DNA from: Labyrinthula sp. Ha
Lineage: Eukaryota > Sar > Bigyra > Labyrinthulida > Labyrinthulaceae
DNA: 64,000 nt
Direction: 5' to 3'
Assembly (NCBI GenBank): GCA_015227615.1
Contig: JAALGZ010000005.1
Location: forward strand, 124,001-188,000
Positions 12,600 to 21,965 of the stretch are shown here, piece by piece; position 1 is the first letter of the stretch, and each line of letters begins with the position of its first letter. The notes under the pieces are model-generated. The model did not search any database. It saw only the letters and a program-made list of their open reading frames with translations, and was not told where the DNA came from. The position numbers and the translations under genes were made by a program.

Positions 12600-14666
12600 A
12601 TGTCATCGAGCAGACTTTGTGTGAAGAACTTACCCAATTTCATTGACGAGAAAGGGTTAAAGAAACATTTCGTATCTAATGGATTCACTGTTACAGATGT
12701 TAAAGTGTTGAGGACGAAAGACGGAAGATCGCGTTGTTTTGGGTTCGTGGGACTACCCAGCGAAACTGTCGCTTCTAAGGCAAAAAACTATTTTGACAAA
12801 ACTTTCATCAACACAGCTAAACTTCAAGTATTCTTCGCTTTACCTGTTGGTGATATTAGATTATCAAAAAAGAAAAATCCAACGAATATAACTAAGAAAG
12901 AGATACCTAGCAAAGAGAAACTGTCGAAGAAGAAGAAAGAGTTCTTGGAACTTTTTGAATCAAAGAAAGATGCAAAAGCAAATTTTTGGAATGAGGAGGA
13001 GGAGGTAAATGCTGTAACCAAGATAAATTTCGTAGAAAAACTTTCCGAACCAGTCAGAAACAACAGTTTTTCTACAAATCGTCTATTCGTGCGAAACCTT
13101 AATTACAACACCACGGAAGAAGAGCTGAAAACATTCTTTTCACACTATGGTCCTGTTAGCTCTGTGAAATTAATTTTCGATGGATTAAATAAAAGCAAAG
13201 GATTTGGTTTTATTGAGTTTGAAGTTCAACAGCATGCTATTAGAGCTCAGAGCAAAGCAGACGGCCACAGCTTTCAAGGAAGGATTTTACATGTCATGCC
13301 CGCAAACGCGGAGAAACTAAGGTTTCAAGAAAATTCAGGTGAAGGAAGCTCTGCGTTTCAAAAAGAGAAAGATCTGGAACGAAAGAAAAATGCCGGAAAC
13401 GTTGCAAACTGGAACTCACTTTTTCTGAGAACAGATGCAGTTTTGAATTCCTTCAAAGAGATTGATAGAGAGAATCTTATTTTTAACCCTCAGGAATCAA
13501 TGAAACTACTTGAAAAACAACGACCAGATTTAACTTCAACTGATTCTGCTGCTGTTAATCTTGCCTTACTTGAAGCCAAACTTATTCAAGAGACAAAAGA
13601 TTTTCTGCAAGACCATGGTGTTAACTTAAAAGCTTTGGAAGAAGGCATGAGAAACCCTCAATTAGTTAAGAGATCAGAAAACACTCTTTTGATAAAAAAT
13701 TTGCCCAATGATGCTGATATTTCGGAATTAAAACAAATGTTCTCGAAGGCTGGAGAGATTATGAAATTTGTGAGTCCAAAGACTAAAACTATGGCACTGA
13801 TTTCTTTTGCTTCGAGTGCAGGAGCTCGATCTGCTTTCTCAAATCTCGCATACAAAAAATATCACAGGCTTCCCTTATATTTGGAATACGCTCCTGAAGG
13901 AACTTTTAATTTTTCTTCTTCGCCAGTTGATGAAGAACAGCAAGGGACGTTGCAGAATGAACCTGATAACGAAGACATGGAAGTCAGTTCTTTGACTTTG
14001 TTTGTGAAAAACCTTAACTTTGAAACTGATGATGATGAGTTGAAAGAGCATGTGTTCAAAGTAGCTGGAAAGATAAATGGAGAAGAAGAGTACGTTAGAA
14101 GTTGTGTTGTAAAGAAGCATGCCAATGGACTTTCAAGGGGGTATGGGTTTATAGAAGTGAACACCAAACAAAGCTTGAAAATAGTTCTTCGTAAATTAAA
14201 TGGGTCTACCTTAGCTGGACATGAGCTACAAGTTTCAAAGTCAGTGTCATCAAGTTTAAAGTCTGAATCTAAGAAAATTGAGGAACAATCTTTGTTGAAA
14301 AGAAACATAAAAAACAATCTTAACAACGATGAAGGTGTTTCTCAGAGAAAGTTAATGGTTCGAAATGTTGATTTCGCAGCAAGCAAAAAAGAAATCAGAA
14401 ATCTTTTTGCGGCATTTGGCGAGTTGCAAAGTGTCCGAATGCCTAAGAAAATTGGTAATGGAACTCGGGGTTTTGCCTTTGTTACATTTATGCTCCCTGA
14501 TGATGCCAAAAAGGCAAAGGGCAGTTTAGAGAATGCTCATTTATACGGTAGAAAGCTGGTAATAGAATGGGCTAAAGATACATCATTAGAGTCTCAAACA
14601 CTCGTAGACCTCAAAAGGAAGTCCTCCACCAAAGCAAATCTTCTGATAAAAAAGCAGCGAATATGA
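12600..14666 (+). CDS. MRD1: multiple RNA-binding-domain protein, MRD1/RBM19-like ribosome biogenesis factor
   Basis: A 688-residue protein with five RNA-recognition motifs at about residues 2-85, 160-235, 360-435, 463-550 and 580-660. RNP2/RNP1 signatures are clear in several, for example LFVRNLNYN with SKGFGFIEF in the second and LMVRNVDF with TRGFAFVTF in the fifth. Spacers between them are charged and rich in lysine. Five RRMs with wide spacing match yeast Mrd1 (animal RBM19 has six). That protein binds pre-rRNA and is needed for the cleavages that release 18S rRNA in the small-subunit processome in the nucleolus. The length is shorter than yeast Mrd1 but complete by domain count. The start codon at 12600 lies five residues before the first RRM strand. 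Its stop is 16 bp from the OLA1 stop on the other strand. Confidence 0.88.
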   Translation: MSSSRLCVKNLPNFIDEKGLKKHFVSNGFTVTDVKVLRTKDGRSRCFGFVGLPSETVASKAKNYFDKTFINTAKLQVFFALPVGDIRLSKKKNPTNITKKEIPSKEKLSKKKKEFLELFESKKDAKANFWNEEEEVNAVTKINFVEKLSEPVRNNSFSTNRLFVRNLNYNTTEEELKTFFSHYGPVSSVKLIFDGLNKSKGFGFIEFEVQQHAIRAQSKADGHSFQGRILHVMPANAEKLRFQENSGEGSSAFQKEKDLERKKNAGNVANWNSLFLRTDAVLNSFKEIDRENLIFNPQESMKLLEKQRPDLTSTDSAAVNLALLEAKLIQETKDFLQDHGVNLKALEEGMRNPQLVKRSENTLLIKNLPNDADISELKQMFSKAGEIMKFVSPKTKTMALISFASSAGARSAFSNLAYKKYHRLPLYLEYAPEGTFNFSSSPVDEEQQGTLQNEPDNEDMEVSSLTLFVKNLNFETDDDELKEHVFKVAGKINGEEEYVRSCVVKKHANGLSRGYGFIEVNTKQSLKIVLRKLNGSTLAGHELQVSKSVSSSLKSESKKIEEQSLLKRNIKNNLNNDEGVSQRKLMVRNVDFAASKKEIRNLFAAFGELQSVRMPKKIGNGTRGFAFVTFMLPDDAKKAKGSLENAHLYGRKLVIEWAKDTSLESQTLVDLKRKSSTKANLLIKKQRI

Positions 14667-14682
14667 ACCCTCTGTCTAGGGC

Positions 14683-15929
14683 TTAGTTATTAAACTTGAA
14701 ATGTGCTATAACTCCATCTTCAAATTCATAGTTTCTTCCTTTTTGCGACAACTTTCCTTGAGCTTTAACCTTTGCTTCATCTCCTCCCGCTTCTTTCAAA
14801 TCTTCAAACTTCATCACATCGGCACATATAAACCCTTTTTCAAAATCTGTGTGAATCGTTCCTGCTGCTCTTGGAGCAAGAGTTCCCCTTCTTATAGACC
14901 ACGCACGAACTTCATCCTTCCCAGCAGTAAAAAAGTGGATTAGATCCAGAGCTTCGTATCCACAGCGAATAATTCGAGGAATCATACTTCGCATTTTGCT
15001 TTCCGCCAAGAACTTTTTTTTCGCCTCTTGACCTTCGTTAATCTCAATGTCAAGCACTTCTTCTTCAAATTTTACACTGAAAGGAATCACCAAATCATCA
15101 TTTCCTTTTTCCTTAACATACTCTGAAATCTTCAACAAGTATTTGTTGCCTTTTGCTTTGTAGGATTTAATACTCACGTTACATAAATAAATCATAGGCT
15201 TAGCAGTAAGAAACATGAACTTGTTCAAAACTTCAATTTCATTTGCAGTCCAGGAATTTTCCCTGGCTCTAATGTCGAGACCAGCCTCTAATTTTTCACG
15301 AACCTTTTTCATAACATTTAGTTCAAACTCAGCTTCTTTTCCCCCAACCTTTCGAGCTACATTTTTTTCATTAGCTTCTATGTATTTAACACAGGCTGCG
15401 AGGTCCTTCAGCCGTAACTCGTTGTGTATCGTGTTCAAATCACGTACTGGATCAACAGATTCTTCTACATGACTTATATTTTTATCATCAAAGGCTCTAC
15501 ATACGTGAAAAATTCCATCTACAGCTGCAATATGAGAAAGAAAAGCATTTCCTAATCCTTCGCCCTCAGCTGCCCCTTTGATCAATCCAGCAATGTCAGT
15601 CACGGAAAGTTGGGCAGGAACAACTGAAGCGGGTTTATATGATTCTACAAGAAAATTAAAACGCTTATCGGGAACATTAATTTTAGCAACGTTGGGGTCA
15701 ACAGTGCAGAAAGGAAAGTTTTCTAAGTTGAGAGAAAATTGAAAAGGATACCTGCAGGAACAGCCAACTTGGTTAATATGTTGAACAAGGAGCTTTTTCC
15801 TAAGGTAACAATTTTTAATAATTAAGTACCTACATTAGGTAGCCCCACAATTCCAATTTTCAGGTTATTGGTAGACCTACCAAGCACAACTCTTTTGGGA
15901 GCTTCTTCCTTGTTTTTCTTTGGAGCCAT
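14683..15929 (-). CDS. OLA1: Obg-like ATPase OLA1 (YchF family), three exons
   Basis: The exons are 15929-15830, 15799-15752 and 15722-14683. Joined they encode 395 residues, matching the usual length of OLA1/YchF (human 396). The G1 loop, GLPNVGKSSLFN, spans the first intron, and PAENFPFCTVDPN spans the second. The next blocks are VTDIAGLIKGAAEGEGLGNAFLSHI, a coiled-coil region rich in Lys/Glu, and a C-terminal TGS domain ending with the typical QKGRNYEFEDGVIAHFKFN. OLA1 is a translation-factor-class P-loop protein that hydrolyses ATP rather than GTP and associates with ribosomes and stress responses. The start MAPKK is standard for eukaryotic members. The frame is intact, and the second-exon boundaries are fixed by the conserved protein sequence. 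A motif shared with six other genes lies 18-37 nt upstream. Confidence 0.95.
15723..15751 (-). other. OLA1 intron 2, 29 nt
   Basis: On the minus strand it begins GTATCC and ends CAACTTAG. Removing exactly these 29 nt joins GCA G to AA AAC and restores PAENFPFCTVDP, a block conserved in all OLA1 proteins. CTCAAC just before the acceptor could be a branch site. Confidence 0.9.
15800..15829 (-). other. OLA1 intron 1, 30 nt
   Basis: On the minus strand it begins GTACTT and ends ACCTTAG. Removing it turns a frame that stops at once into NVGKSS, the nucleotide-binding loop. Both introns are near the lower limit known for spliceosomal introns. Confidence 0.92.
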
Positions 15930-18900
15930 TGTTCAAAATCTTACTGCGCAGTAATGCAACATTGAATTTCAATTTCCTGCGGCCCTCACCGTTTCGATAA
16001 GACGTGCTTCCACAAATAGAAAACCAAATGTACTCAAATATAACTAGAGTGTTGTAAACAAAAAAAGTTATTTCTTCTTGGACAGAATATCTGAAATTCT
16101 CTAATTATTATATAGACCTTTATTCTCAGATGTCACAAAGTTTGGAGGGTTGTTAGCTCTTATTTACCAAGTATAACTTAGACAAATTCTTAGTCAGAGA
16201 TGCAACTCTGGGAACCCTTAGTTTAGGGATATTTTTTTATGATTTTTATTTTTTAGCGCACAATAGTTTCTAGTTTATCTATAGGTATTTTGAATCAAAA
16301 GTATTGGAATGACCTAATATTTTAAAGACTTTAATATGTGAAATTCTGAAGTAAACAAAAAACTGCAATACAGGTTTCCTCCATCGGGATTTAAACAAAT
16401 GTTTAATTATTTTCTTAGATAGTTTACTTTCTTCACACATATTTAAGATTAAATAAATTTTCTTCAGAAGTTAAATACTCCATGCTATTGCTTTCTGCTC
16501 TTGACAGCTCTCTGATCTGTTGTTCTCGAAAGTTTACAAAGCGCTAGTGAATCGTATCGAAAGCCACAAAATTTCCATACCAATGCTTTCATTATACCCA
16601 CTCATACAAAACATAGTATCACGCAGGTGCATAAATATACTTTAAGCTTACTGAAAATTTCCTAAAACATAGAAAGCTTCTTCGAAGTTTTAGCATAGCC
16701 CATAAGCAGCGTTTGCACTTTGCACTAGAGTCAGCCCTAGAATGAGATATGTTCACCATTAACATTGTACAGTACGTGTAAAAATATGACCCCCTATACA
16801 ATTTATGACATATGTCTGAAGTTTTACTTGTATTGAAAGGATTTGGAAGCCATTTTAAGCTCTTTCAGATTTCTGTTACATTTGAGATACGTTTGTAGTC
16901 TTGCTTCTACCTATCCTATTTAATAATATCTCTTAAACTATCAATGTACTATAATTTTGTTCAAACCTGTATACAACCATAACATACATCAAAAAAACTG
17001 TTTTTGCTCTTTGTGGTAAAATACATATGCTCGCTCTTTTTTCACTTTTTACTTTCGATATTATTCACTAGCTAAACTCTCATTCTTAGAATTTACAAAG
17101 GAAACATGTAATATTATATGCACAAATATGTCTTGCAATAGCAAAAGAATTATTTGAATCATTTTTATAAGTAGTCATACACAGTTAGGCATGGAAGAAT
17201 GTACTATGAAAATTATTGTTGCAATCAACAAGATGACTTAAGCACTAAATAATATTCCCTATATTTATTAGGGTTATGTCATCAGATTAAAGAAACATGC
17301 TTTACTTCTACATGATTTATCTTGAAAGTTTATATGTGCTGATACCTCGGCAGAATAAGCACTACAGACTATAAAAAAATATAAACCAAACAAAATAAAG
17401 TTTCAGACACGAACTATAAGATGGCTATGATCTTACAGCGCAACTTATAGTGCAAATAAAAGTACTACATCCTATATTTTTTTACTAGAATCGCACCGCG
17501 AATAAATCTCTTGACTGTAAGCAGCATTGATAGGTTGCTTGATCCTATTATTATTAGGTTCTTGGGCTAGAAAGCATATTCTGAGTGATCCTTACATTTT
17601 CTTCAATAATCTATCCTGTTTTACAAACTTATTCATTAAATGTCACACGAAGAGGCCATAATTATAACTTCGACAATAGGATTACTGTCTTTTTCATTTA
17701 ATTTTTCAGTGTATTCATACTGTTAACTATTGGGTCTACCGTCGGTACACAGTTTCATATGTCTTCAACGGAAACCAGCTTAAACTTTAGAATAAGGTTA
17801 TCGAAGAGACATCTGCTTAATAAGTTTTTAATTTATTCTCCAACATTACAAGTACTGTAGGATAGCTCCTACTAGTAATCATTCAGAAACATATTTAGAT
17901 TAGCTTGTTCTAGAACAAATCTTTGGACGCGGTGGGTAGCAATATCTATTCCCTGCAACATAAGAAAGTTTGATGATAGTTCCATCAATCGAAAGCCATA
18001 TGAAAGAATACTATCAAATCAATCAAGAAGCCTTGTATGCAGAGATCTGAATACAGGGTACAGCTATATTTATTAATTTCCTGCATCTAACTGGTTGTCA
18101 AATGAGAGAATAGCCTTCTTATCTTTTCTGAAATATGTACCTAGCAGGAACGGCAAAACACAGTAGTAGCTATTAAGTCAGGCTGATGATTTGTGATTTA
18201 ACACCTAGGGTAAGAATGTGCTCAATTCATATTCTATTGTCGTATACCATTTCAACTGAACTGCGGAAAGTATGGTCTTCGCTACCCTACAAAGACTACA
18301 GAATACATTCTCCGCATTAACACATACCTTTGTGACTTAAGACACAGAGACCTTGAATTTGTATGAGCATTGGTACAAGAAAGCAGTAATGCAAAAGCAC
18401 GATGAATGATTTTGGTGTGAATAATCTGTTAAAAATTAAATGCTATTATAATTTATAACCTAATTGAAGTATCCTACACTGCGCTAATTAATTTATATCG
18501 TGCTTTATCTCAGATAAAATGGTTTCAAAAGAATTTTTTGGCACAGTAGTTGCACCTAATGTTGATAAATTCAAGCATTTTCCCACAGCAAATAGCACAT
18601 TATAACGGTTGATCTAAATGAATCTTGAATTGAATTGAAGGAAATATCCTAGGAGTCCTCAAATGAGAGCTAGCAATTATTACCAGGTTGTTTTAGTATT
18701 GGTAAAAATCAAAATTAACATTATACCCTCTATGTACTAAACAGGTTGATATTGAACAATAACTATGAATGCTGGTTTACCTATTGAACGAAATTGTATC
18801 TTAAGGAAAGCCTTGCTGTATAGATATTTGAGATATAAAGTAAATTTCTAAGAAACAAAGAAAATTTGTTAAAATTTCTTTTATGTTTCAGCTTCTGTAC

Positions 18901-19099
18901 TAGCTAAATTTTGCCACCTTGTCCCAAACATACAGGTGTTCTACTCTTCTAAAAAAGCGTTCCAATGTCCCTATCGAACAAAGTAACAAAACGACAAAAT
19001 CAACCAAACAAACCCGTATCGAAACAGATCTATTCAGAATAAACCCGAAACAAAAGAAGACTAAGAAGTCGAAGTACAAGGTACAGAATCAAGAGAAGA
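15930..19099. other. gene-free stretch between OLA1 and the kinase
   Basis: No gene recognised. On the minus strand near 18,380-18,400 the string TTGCATTACTGC matches the core of the shared promoter motif, but no gene follows it in that direction; it may be chance or the promoter of a lost gene. Confidence 0.45.
15947..15966 (-). promoter_or_regulatory. shared upstream motif, OLA1 copy
   Basis: Reads TTCAATGTTGCATTACTGCG on the minus strand, starting 37 nt before the OLA1 ATG. It fits the consensus CAAT-N4-CATTAC. Confidence 0.55.
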
Positions 19100-20428
19100 A
19101 TGAATTCTGTCCAAAAAAATTCAACAAACTATATCTCAGCTGGTTTTACCAGATTTAAAGATTTCCTTGAAGGCAAGGAGGTTGGATTTCTGGAGAACGA
19201 ATACAAAGGGACAACGCTGGAGGCTTTTGAAGATACATACGAACTAACAAATGAACAACTTGGTAGCGGAAGCTTCGGAACTGTTTTTCTGGCGAAACGA
19301 AAAGCCATTAGAACAAGAATAAAGTCTGATGAAGCGTCTTTGTTCATTTATGGAGATGAAGAAGAACCCCACGTTGCTGTGAAAGTTATCAAGAGAAAAG
19401 ATGTAAAAGATTCGACACTGAAAAGAGGAGGCCTCTGGCAAATGCTATTTCCGCCGAAAAAGGGAAAATCGGACTGGGGTGATTTGACGAAAGAAGTTAA
19501 TATTCTGAAGACGGTAAAACACGAACATATAATCAGACTTTTTGACCATTTCCACGACGATGAGAAGTTGTACATTGTCTTTGAAATTGCCAAAGGAGGG
19601 GATCTTTTAGAATGTATGACAAAGCGAAGAATGGAGGTAACAGAATCAGATATTCGAGACGTCATTCATAGAGTTTTGAGCGCTCTCGATTTTCTTTTCA
19701 AACTTGGCTTTGTTCACCGTGACCTGAAGTCTGATAATCTCTTCCTGAAGAATGAAAATGATCTTAGAAGTGTAGTACTTGGTGATTTTGGTTTTGCAAA
19801 GCATTATAAGATGGAAGAGCATACTGAAACCTTGCTTGAAACAATTTGTGGAACGAAAGCCTATTTGGCCCCTGAAGTGAGTTCAGGGAGTTATAATTTT
19901 AAATGTGACATCTGGTCACTTGGATGTGTGGCATATTTCCTTTTAAGTGGATACATGCCGCATGGATTTAGCGCAATGGATAACCAAGTCAGCAGTCTAG
20001 AAGTTTCAGCTAGGTTTGACTCCTTTCAGGAAAATGGAATTCGAAATGAGGACGATCTAGAGCCTCAGGAACCTTGGAAAAATTTCTCTCAATCTTCCAA
20101 AGATTTTATTTTTTGCTGCTTGACAGTTGATGTAGAAGAACGCGCTGACTATGATACGTTAAAGAGGCATTCTTGGTTCTCAAAAATAAAGGATGAGTCG
20201 TATTCTAAATATTACGAAACAGTAATTGAAATTGGCCCGTTAAAAGCATATTTGGCAAGGCGAAAAGCCCTTAAAGTTGTTAAAATTGGGTTAGCAGAGA
20301 ATGCATTCTTAGAGCTACAGAGTAGTCAGTCCTTGCCTCGTGAACCCCTTGGAGAACATGAGCAACTAATGGAGCCGATATCAATGTTGGGAGAGAGTAT
20401 AGATACAATTGCAAGTAAAATGATTTGA
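19100..20428 (+). CDS. serine/threonine protein kinase, CAMK-like
   Basis: A 442-residue protein with one complete kinase domain at about residues 49-348. Seen directly are the glycine loop GSGSFG (55-60), the ATP-binding lysine in VAVKVIK (Lys95), the catalytic loop HRDLKSDN (206-213), DFG (229-231), and a threonine-containing activation segment CGTKAYLAPE (250-259). All catalytic residues are present, so it is probably active. HRDLKxxN and the GT.xYLAPE segment indicate a Ser/Thr kinase, and the layout is closest to the CAMK group. Two insertions are unusual: about 20 residues between strands 2 and 3, and a basic stretch around 103-127 before helix C. The C-terminal 95 residues match no domain I know. 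No calmodulin-binding or EF-hand region was seen. The substrate is unknown. Confidence 0.85.
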   Translation: MNSVQKNSTNYISAGFTRFKDFLEGKEVGFLENEYKGTTLEAFEDTYELTNEQLGSGSFGTVFLAKRKAIRTRIKSDEASLFIYGDEEEPHVAVKVIKRKDVKDSTLKRGGLWQMLFPPKKGKSDWGDLTKEVNILKTVKHEHIIRLFDHFHDDEKLYIVFEIAKGGDLLECMTKRRMEVTESDIRDVIHRVLSALDFLFKLGFVHRDLKSDNLFLKNENDLRSVVLGDFGFAKHYKMEEHTETLLETICGTKAYLAPEVSSGSYNFKCDIWSLGCVAYFLLSGYMPHGFSAMDNQVSSLEVSARFDSFQENGIRNEDDLEPQEPWKNFSQSSKDFIFCCLTVDVEERADYDTLKRHSWFSKIKDESYSKYYETVIEIGPLKAYLARRKALKVVKIGLAENAFLELQSSQSLPREPLGEHEQLMEPISMLGESIDTIASKMI

Positions 20429-20520
20429 TAGAAGAAGGATCTGCTATATTCATATTTGTGGGGTTGTTATATTAAATATATATATATGAGTCGATAAAGT
20501 AACTAGATAATTTCAGACAC

Positions 20521-21575
20521 TTATACTCCTCCAACAATTCTTACTCCTTTACGAATTGTAAAGCGGAACCCTTCGATGAGCACAATTCCATTTAACAGTT
20601 CTACAGTCAGGGTTAGGTTTTCCCCAGGCATGATATGATCAACTCAATTATACCAGGAAGACTGACACTTCTAAGCACTTCGATGTTTCTAAAGTAAAAG
20701 CATAGTCTATAATTTTCCCCAAAAGACCTATCCCGTCCCCCTTCGCTGAAAGCATGTACACCTCAGCTTTAAGTTTACTGTGTGGCATTGCTGTGTCTGA
20801 CATGCTAATAACAATCTCAGTATTAATACTCTCTTTTTCTGTGTTACAAAGTTGCAGATCAACAGGGCTCCGCGCTTTACCAACTTCTATCTGTGCTCTA
20901 AACATTTCTACTCTATCTACTAGAGAATGCATACGAATGCCATGCTCTCCAATGATCTCTAGGGGATCTCCAGCTTTTGCTATCCCAGACTCATTTCTTC
21001 CGGAAACAGTAGTTCCTTGATCCGTTACTGAAAATACTCCGTTAACTGCCATCAATAAATTCTTGTGCTCTGGTTCTTGTTTTGCTGGAATATAATCATT
21101 AACTGCATCAATTAGTTTATACACCCGCGGAACACATTTGCCCTCGACATTTAAAGAGCGAGGTGTTCATCCTAAAATAATAGGGCAGTTATCACCGTCA
21201 AAGCTGTAGGAGAAAACCTGTTCTCCCATCTCCAACTTAACCAATTCTAGAGGCTTTTCATCTTGTACATCATCAATTTTAATTTGCACACGGTAATTCT
21301 CGTAATATCAGCAATACATGCTAATAAAATTTGCTCTCTCCTTTATGGTACGGGTTCAGAAGTTGCATCAACAATGAAAATTGCACCGTCAAGTGTTAAT
21401 ACTCCCGTGACCACGTTCTTTACACAATCTTTATGGGTTGGACAATCAGAAATGAGAATAGTGACGGTCTTGACTTTGGTACTCCAGCTTAGAAATCTTC
21501 ATGGGAATAGCATTTTTGAGACTTTCAATGGAACTGTTACTTTTCTCCAAATCATATCTAGCAGCTAACCCTTTT
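20521..21575 (-). pseudogene. EF-Tu pseudogene, main part (bacterial/organellar type)
   Basis: Read on the minus strand, this is most of a bacterial or organellar elongation factor Tu. In order: an RHYSH block (cf. RHYAH), KNVVTGVLTLDGAIFIVDA (cf. KNMITGAAQMDGAILVV), LELVKLEMGE and DGDNCPIILG, KLIDAVNDYIPAK, domain II with GTTVSGR (cf. GTVATGR), LKAEVYML, and a C-terminal [13 protein letters not shown] ending IVGGV. EF-Tu delivers aminoacyl-tRNA to organellar ribosomes. The gene is dead: at least one in-frame stop lies after PIILG near 21,170, the frame shifts in the G-domain (about 21,280-21,480), and a further frame change occurs before the C-terminal strand (20,630-20,650). The G1 loop is missing here and lies at 29,818-29,903, beyond an LTR element. 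A mitochondrial origin is likely but unproven. Confidence 0.85.
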
Positions 21576-21586
21576 TACAGCAAAAT

Positions 21587-21789
21587 GCCTTCTTGGAAAA
21601 GTTCTCTATATGTAGTACTTAGATTCTACTCATGTTTCATTTACACGATGCCACATCATCAGTAATTTTTTGAGTTAAGAATTAACAAGGGAAAGAATCA
21701 ACAAGAATATAGCCGGAAATATTTACATGAACTTCTACTTCGCCAACACTAGAACCAGATATTTAATTGAACGAAAAACATACAATACC
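21587..21789. other. about 200 bp of unexplained sequence between pseudogene and LTR element
   Basis: This interval fits neither EF-Tu nor the retroelement. The string TGCCTTCTTG lies at its left edge (near 21,587) and again just right of the element (near 29,825), where EF-Tu homology resumes. The repeat brackets both the element and this interval. Confidence 0.4.
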
Positions 21790-21943
21790 TGTCCATGCAC
21801 TACTGGACTGACGTGTTCCTTTGCTATATTCTGTAACATATTTTGAAATACATACGTTTAGTTATCGGGTTGCAATAAAAACACTTAGCCGTTAACGATT
21901 TAACACACACAAGAACTTTTTATCTATCCTAGGAAGAAAGACA
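21790..21943 (+). repeat. left long terminal repeat
   Basis: 154 bp from TGTCCATGCA to GAAAGACA. It is identical to the right repeat except for one base. It carries the usual TG...CA ends. Followed directly by a 12-bp palindrome rather than an obvious TGG-type primer site. Confidence 0.95.
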
Positions 21944-21965
21944 ATATTCGAATATCGTCGAAGAA

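Noticed and set aside
18919-19158. Lys/Thr-rich plus-strand frame before the kinase
   Set aside because: Low complexity, overlaps the kinase start in another frame; more likely leader sequence.
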